A stretch of DNA of 64,000 nt from Streptomyces monashensis (lineage in GTDB: Bacteria > Actinomycetota > Actinomycetes > Streptomycetales > Streptomycetaceae). A model generated the notes under the pieces. It did not search any database, was not told where the DNA came from, and was given only the letters and a program-made list of their open reading frames with translations. Position numbers and translations under genes: made by a program. This document shows positions 60,991 to 64,000 of this stretch, in pieces; position 1 is the first letter of the stretch, and each line of letters opens with the position of its first letter. Where the stretch lies: the NCBI RefSeq assembly GCF_001866665.1, contig NZ_MLYO01000036.1, positions 62,001-126,000 of the forward strand. Reading direction: 5' to 3'.

Positions 60991-61620
60991 TCAGGCTCCG
61001 GTCGGGTCCTCGCCGCGGTCCAGGGCCTTCCACATCTCCTCGGGCCGCTCGGGGTCGACCGGGCGGGCCTTGCGGCGCGGGCGGTCGGTGCCGCGCTCGT
61101 AGCGGCCGGACATGGCGGGCCACAGGCTGCCGTAGCGCAGCGCGAGCAGGCCTGCCAGCAGGATCAGCGCCCCGCCGACGGCCGCGACGTAGGGCCAGCC
61201 CGTGTGGCTGAGCGCCGCGACCGTGGCGGAGGTGTCGCCGCTGGCCTGGGCGGCCTTGTCGTCCAGCGCGGAGTCGTCGGAGGCGGACACCAGGGCGGCG
61301 GCCGCGATACCGGCGCCGGAGAGCGCGAGCAGCCCGGCGACGACGAGGCGGCCGGCCCGGCGGACGGCGAAGACGGCGACGAGCGCGGCGAGGCCCACTA
61401 TGGCGAGGGCCGCCGGGACGCCGGTGACGTCGCTGCCCTTCGCGGTGAGCGGGAACGCTCCGCCGGCCACCGTCGCGGTGCCCTCCGCCCAGCGCTGCCG
61501 GGTCGCGAGCAGCGCCACGGCCGCGCCGAGCGCACCGCACAGGAGGGCCAGGGCGAGGCTCCGGCGGCCGGACCGGACGGGCTCGGCGGCTTCGGAACGG
61601 GGGTGAGGAACGGCAGTCAC
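60991..61620 (-). CDS. TIGR02234-family Trp-associated membrane protein
   Basis: The 209-residue protein is counted from GTG 61620 (VTAVPHPRSEA), which has GGAG four bases upstream; a GTG at 61629 adds three residues. It has four transmembrane segments (SLALALLCGALGAAVALLAT, LAIVGLAALVAVFAV, LVVAGLLALSGAGIAAAALV, WPYVAAVGGALILLAGLLAL). Its extracytoplasmic loop contains RQRWAEGTATV, the RQxW motif of the family. The C-terminal cytoplasmic tail (PVDPERPEEMWKALDRGEDPT) is characteristic. The family is defined by its place beside trpE in actinobacteria; role unknown. A GTGGCG/CGCCAC hairpin at 60952-60970 lies after the stop. Confidence 0.85.
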   Translation of the reverse strand: MTAVPHPRSEAAEPVRSGRRSLALALLCGALGAAVALLATRQRWAEGTATVAGGAFPLTAKGSDVTGVPAALAIVGLAALVAVFAVRRAGRLVVAGLLALSGAGIAAAALVSASDDSALDDKAAQASGDTSATVAALSHTGWPYVAAVGGALILLAGLLALRYGSLWPAMSGRYERGTDRPRRKARPVDPERPEEMWKALDRGEDPTGA

Positions 61621-61699
61621 GTACTCCACTATCGCCTGAACCCCGGGCGAACCGTCACCCGGGGGTTCGGATGAGACGTGCCTTACGGGCGAAAGGCGC

Positions 61700-63178
61700 C
61701 TACACGCCCAGCCGGTTGGCGGTGTGGACCGCGCGCAGCACCGCCGCCGCCTTGTTGCGGCACTCCTGGTCCTCCGCCACCGGGTCGGAGTCGGCGACGA
61801 TGCCGGCGCCGGCCTGGACGTAGGCCGTGCCGTCGCGCAGCAGGGCCGTGCGGATGGCGATGGCGGTGTCGGAGTCGCCCGCGAAGTCGAGATAGCCGAC
61901 GCAGCCGCCGTACAGACCGCGGCGGGACGGTTCCAGTTCGTCGATGATCTGCATCGCGCGGGGCTTGGGGGCGCCGGAGAGGGTGCCCGCGGGGAAGCAG
62001 GCGGTGAGCACGTCGAAGGCCGTGCGGCCCGCGGAGACCCGGCCGGTGACGGTCGAGACGATGTGCATCACGTGGGAGTACCGCTCGACGGACATGAAGT
62101 CGACCACCTCGACCGAGCCGGGCTCGCAGACCCGGCCGAGGTCGTTGCGCCCGAGGTCGACCAGCATCAGGTGCTCGGCGCGCTCCTTGGGGTCGGCCAT
62201 CAGCTCGTCGGCGAGGGCCTGGTCCTCCTGCGGCGTGGCCCCGCGCGGGCGGGTGCCGGCGATGGGGTGGACCATGGCCCGCCCGTCCTCGACCTTCACC
62301 AGGGCCTCGGGGGACGAGCCGACGACGTCGAACCCGTCGAAGCGGAACAGGTACATGTACGGCGACGGGTTGGTGGTCCGCAGCACCCGGTAGACGTCCA
62401 GGGCGCTCGCCGTGCACGGGGTCTCGAAGCGCTGGGAGGGCACGACCTGGAAGGCCTCGCCCGCGCGGATGCGCTCCTTGACGTCCTCGACGGCGGCCTG
62501 GAAGTCGGGGCCGCCCCACAGCGCGGTGTACTCGGGCAGCTCCGAGGGCGGCAGGACGGCCGGGGGCTGGGCCACCGCGCGCGTGAGGTCGGCCTCCATC
62601 GCGTCGAGGCGGGCCACGGCGTCGGCGTAGGCCTCGTCCACGCCGGTGGCGAGGTCGTTGTGGTTGATCGCGTTGGCGATCAGCAGGACCGAGCCCTCCC
62701 AGTGGTCCATCACGGCGAGGTCGCTGGTCAGGAGCATGGTCAGCTCGGGCAGCCGGAGGTCGTCGCGCTCGCCGGGGCCGATCTTCTCCAGGCGGCGGAC
62801 GATGTCGTAGCCCAGGTAGCCGACCATGCCGCCGGTGAAGGGCGGCAGACCCTCCTGGTTCGGGGTGTGCAGGGTCTGGAGCGTGGCGCGCAGCACCTGG
62901 AGGGGGTCGCCGTCGACGGGCACGCCGACGGGCGGGGTGCCCAGCCAGTGGGCCCGGCCGTCGCGCGTGGTGAGCGTGGCGTGGCTGCGGACGCCCACGA
63001 AGGAGTACCGGGACCAGGAGCGGCCGTTCTCCGCGGACTCCAGGAGGAAGGTGCCGGGGCGCTCGGCGGCGAGCTTGCGGTAGAGCGCGACCGGGGTGTC
63101 GCCGTCGGCGAGGAGCTTGCGCGTGACCGGGATGACGCGCCGGTCGGCGGCGAGCTTGCGGAAGGTCTCGAGGTCCAT
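61700..63178 (-). CDS. trpE: Anthranilate synthase component I
   Basis: The 492-residue enzyme converts chorismate to anthranilate. It starts at ATG 63178, 11 bp after the hisI stop. The N-terminal feedback motif LLES lies at residues 45-48, so tryptophan inhibition is expected. Catalytic segments are FRFDGFDVVGSSPEALV, IAGTRPRGATPQEDQ, DLGRNDLGRVC and SGAPKPRAMQIIDELE. No glutaminase domain is fused; the trpG partner and trpD are not in the window. It is probably co-transcribed with hisI and the downstream TIGR02234 gene. Confidence 0.95.
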   Translation of the reverse strand: MDLETFRKLAADRRVIPVTRKLLADGDTPVALYRKLAAERPGTFLLESAENGRSWSRYSFVGVRSHATLTTRDGRAHWLGTPPVGVPVDGDPLQVLRATLQTLHTPNQEGLPPFTGGMVGYLGYDIVRRLEKIGPGERDDLRLPELTMLLTSDLAVMDHWEGSVLLIANAINHNDLATGVDEAYADAVARLDAMEADLTRAVAQPPAVLPPSELPEYTALWGGPDFQAAVEDVKERIRAGEAFQVVPSQRFETPCTASALDVYRVLRTTNPSPYMYLFRFDGFDVVGSSPEALVKVEDGRAMVHPIAGTRPRGATPQEDQALADELMADPKERAEHLMLVDLGRNDLGRVCEPGSVEVVDFMSVERYSHVMHIVSTVTGRVSAGRTAFDVLTACFPAGTLSGAPKPRAMQIIDELEPSRRGLYGGCVGYLDFAGDSDTAIAIRTALLRDGTAYVQAGAGIVADSDPVAEDQECRNKAAAVLRAVHTANRLGV

Positions 63179-63189
63179 GGCCGCTGACC

Positions 63190-63597
63190 TTACTGATCGG
63201 AGCCGGTCGGGCCGGAATCGGTGCCGCCGTCCTTGAGCAGCACGTCCTCGTCGAAACAGGTCCGCGCGCCGGTGTGGCAGGCGGCACCGACCTGGTCGAC
63301 CCTGACCAGCAGGGTGTCGGCGTCGCAGTCGAGCGCGACCGCCTTCACCCACTGGACGTGGCCCGAGGTGTCGCCCTTGACCCAGTACTCCCGGCGGCTG
63401 CGGGACCAGTAGGTGCAGCGGCCGGTGGTCAGCGTGCGATGCAGCGCCTCGTCGTCCATCCAGCCGAGCATGAGCACCTCACCGGTGTCGTACTGCTGGG
63501 CGATGGCGGGGACGAGTCCGTCGGGGCTGCGCTTGAGGCGCGCGGCGATCTCCGGGTCGAGGCTGCTGGGCCGGGGCGTTCCGGTCGTGCTGGTCAT
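63190..63597 (-). CDS. hisI: Phosphoribosyl-AMP cyclohydrolase
   Basis: The 135-residue enzyme starts at ATG 63597; an ATG at 63606 would add three residues. It hydrolyses the adenine ring of PR-AMP in histidine synthesis. Diagnostic segments are VLMLGWMDDEALHRTL, TYWSRSRREYWVKGDTSGHVQWV, and the zinc/magnesium site residues in LDCDADTLLVRVDQVGAACHTGARTCF. It is the short, unfused HisI form without the HisE domain. It heads the hisI-trpE unit; the divergent gene is of TIGR03085 type. Confidence 0.94.
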   Translation of the reverse strand: MTSTTGTPRPSSLDPEIAARLKRSPDGLVPAIAQQYDTGEVLMLGWMDDEALHRTLTTGRCTYWSRSRREYWVKGDTSGHVQWVKAVALDCDADTLLVRVDQVGAACHTGARTCFDEDVLLKDGGTDSGPTGSDQ

Positions 63598-63681
63598 GGA
63601 TGCCATTGTGCCGCGCGGCACCGACAACGCGGGGAGTACGTCCGCTGGGCGGACTTTCTGACCGGTCGTAGGCTGAGTCGC

Positions 63682-64000
63682 ATGTCGACCTTCGCCAAGC
63701 GTGAACGGCTGCTGCTCGCGGACCTGCTGGAGACCGTCGGACCGGACGCCGAGACCCTCTGCGAGGGCTGGCGCACCCGGGACCTCGCCGCGCACGTGAT
63801 CGTGCGCGAACGCCGCCCGGACGCGGCCGGGGGCACGCTGATCAAGCAGCTCCAGCCGCGTCTGGAGAAGGTGATGGCCGAGTACACCGCGAAGCCGTAC
63901 GACGAGCTGATCCAGCTGATCCGCACGGGCCCGCCGCGCTTCTCGCCGTTCCAGCTGAAGCAGGTCGACGAGGCGGCCAACATCGTCGAGTTCTACGTCC
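63682..64000 (+). CDS. TIGR03085-family metal-binding protein, 5' part (cut by window edge)
   Basis: Starting at ATG 63682, the first 106 residues are present and the frame is open at the window end. The N terminus MSTFAKRERLLLADLLETVG, LCEGWRTRDLAAHVIVRERRPDA and PPRFSPFQLKQVDEAANIVEFYV match the TIGR03085 branch of the mycothiol-dependent maleylpyruvate isomerase/DinB-like fold, with the metal-binding His in AAHVIVRE. Function unknown; thiol- or metal-dependent chemistry is inferred from the fold. Divergent from hisI. Confidence 0.8.
   Translation, partial: MSTFAKRERLLLADLLETVGPDAETLCEGWRTRDLAAHVIVRERRPDAAGGTLIKQLQPRLEKVMAEYTAKPYDELIQLIRTGPPRFSPFQLKQVDEAANIVEFYV

Noticed and set aside
58979..63178. 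Trp-codon leader peptide or attenuator before trpE or trpC
   Set aside because: hisI ends 11 bp before trpE, and the 170 bp before trpC contain no run of TGG codons, so no ribosome-mediated attenuator can be supported.

Overview
The window is a high-GC, densely coding stretch from an actinomycete, almost certainly a Streptomyces chromosome. The evidence is third-position GC bias in every gene, many GTG starts, ATGA/GTGA start-stop overlaps, Streptomyces-specific small proteins (SPW_0924 family, TrpM, HGxxPAAW) and a gene order that, from memory, follows the core region around polA, the liv genes, pyk, gltBD, lgt and trp/hisI of S. coelicolor. No phage, insertion sequence, CRISPR array or biosynthetic megacluster is visible.

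Layout. 1-5.4 kb: the 3' end of an HrpB-type helicase, a DUF3068 protein, a 44-residue protein, a secreted lytic transglycosylase and a frameshifted DUF4184 gene. 5.6-12.7 kb: polA, divergent from a YdeP-type molybdopterin oxidoreductase, a PaaI-type thioesterase, a lipoprotein and a membrane-anchored protein. 12.9-18.8 kb: a five-gene branched-chain amino acid ABC transporter (livKHMGF). 18.8-21.2 kb: an ANTAR response regulator, an unusual short tRNA with a CAA anticodon and pyruvate kinase. 21.4-32.9 kb: an SGNH hydrolase, a two-gene unit resembling desferrioxamine DesA/DesB, a decayed NmrA-like gene, aminopeptidase N, chorismate mutase, an AraC regulator divergent from a GH35 beta-galactosidase, and a HExxH protein.

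33-43.2 kb is the metabolic highlight. It is a compact cluster matching the KstR2 regulon that degrades the steroid C/D rings (HIP pathway), in nearly the order known from Mycobacterium tuberculosis Rv3548c-Rv3564: two SDRs, echA20, ipdA, ipdB, ipdC, fadA6, kstR2, ipdF, fadE30 (ipdE1), fadE33 (ipdE2). Both divergent promoter regions carry a near-consensus KstR2 palindrome. fadD3, fadE31 and fadE32 are absent.

43-64 kb: a TerF-like VWA protein; glutamate synthase gltBD with a GlnR-like box upstream; a VIT/CCC1 metal transporter with a DmdR/IdeR-type iron box, divergent from an ADP-ribosylglycohydrolase-ribokinase operon that runs into two decayed genes (CoA-transferase and CitE-like lyase); lgt and a DsbA-like thiol oxidoreductase; and the tryptophan/histidine block hisI-trpE-TIGR02234-HGxxPAAW-DUF2752-trpC-trpM-trpB-trpA. 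The 3' end of trpM is made of a dispersed Streptomyces intergenic repeat, also present beside livF. The window ends inside a TIGR03085-family gene. Four decayed genes in 64 kb of otherwise core sequence suggest recent strain-level gene loss, unless some are assembly errors.
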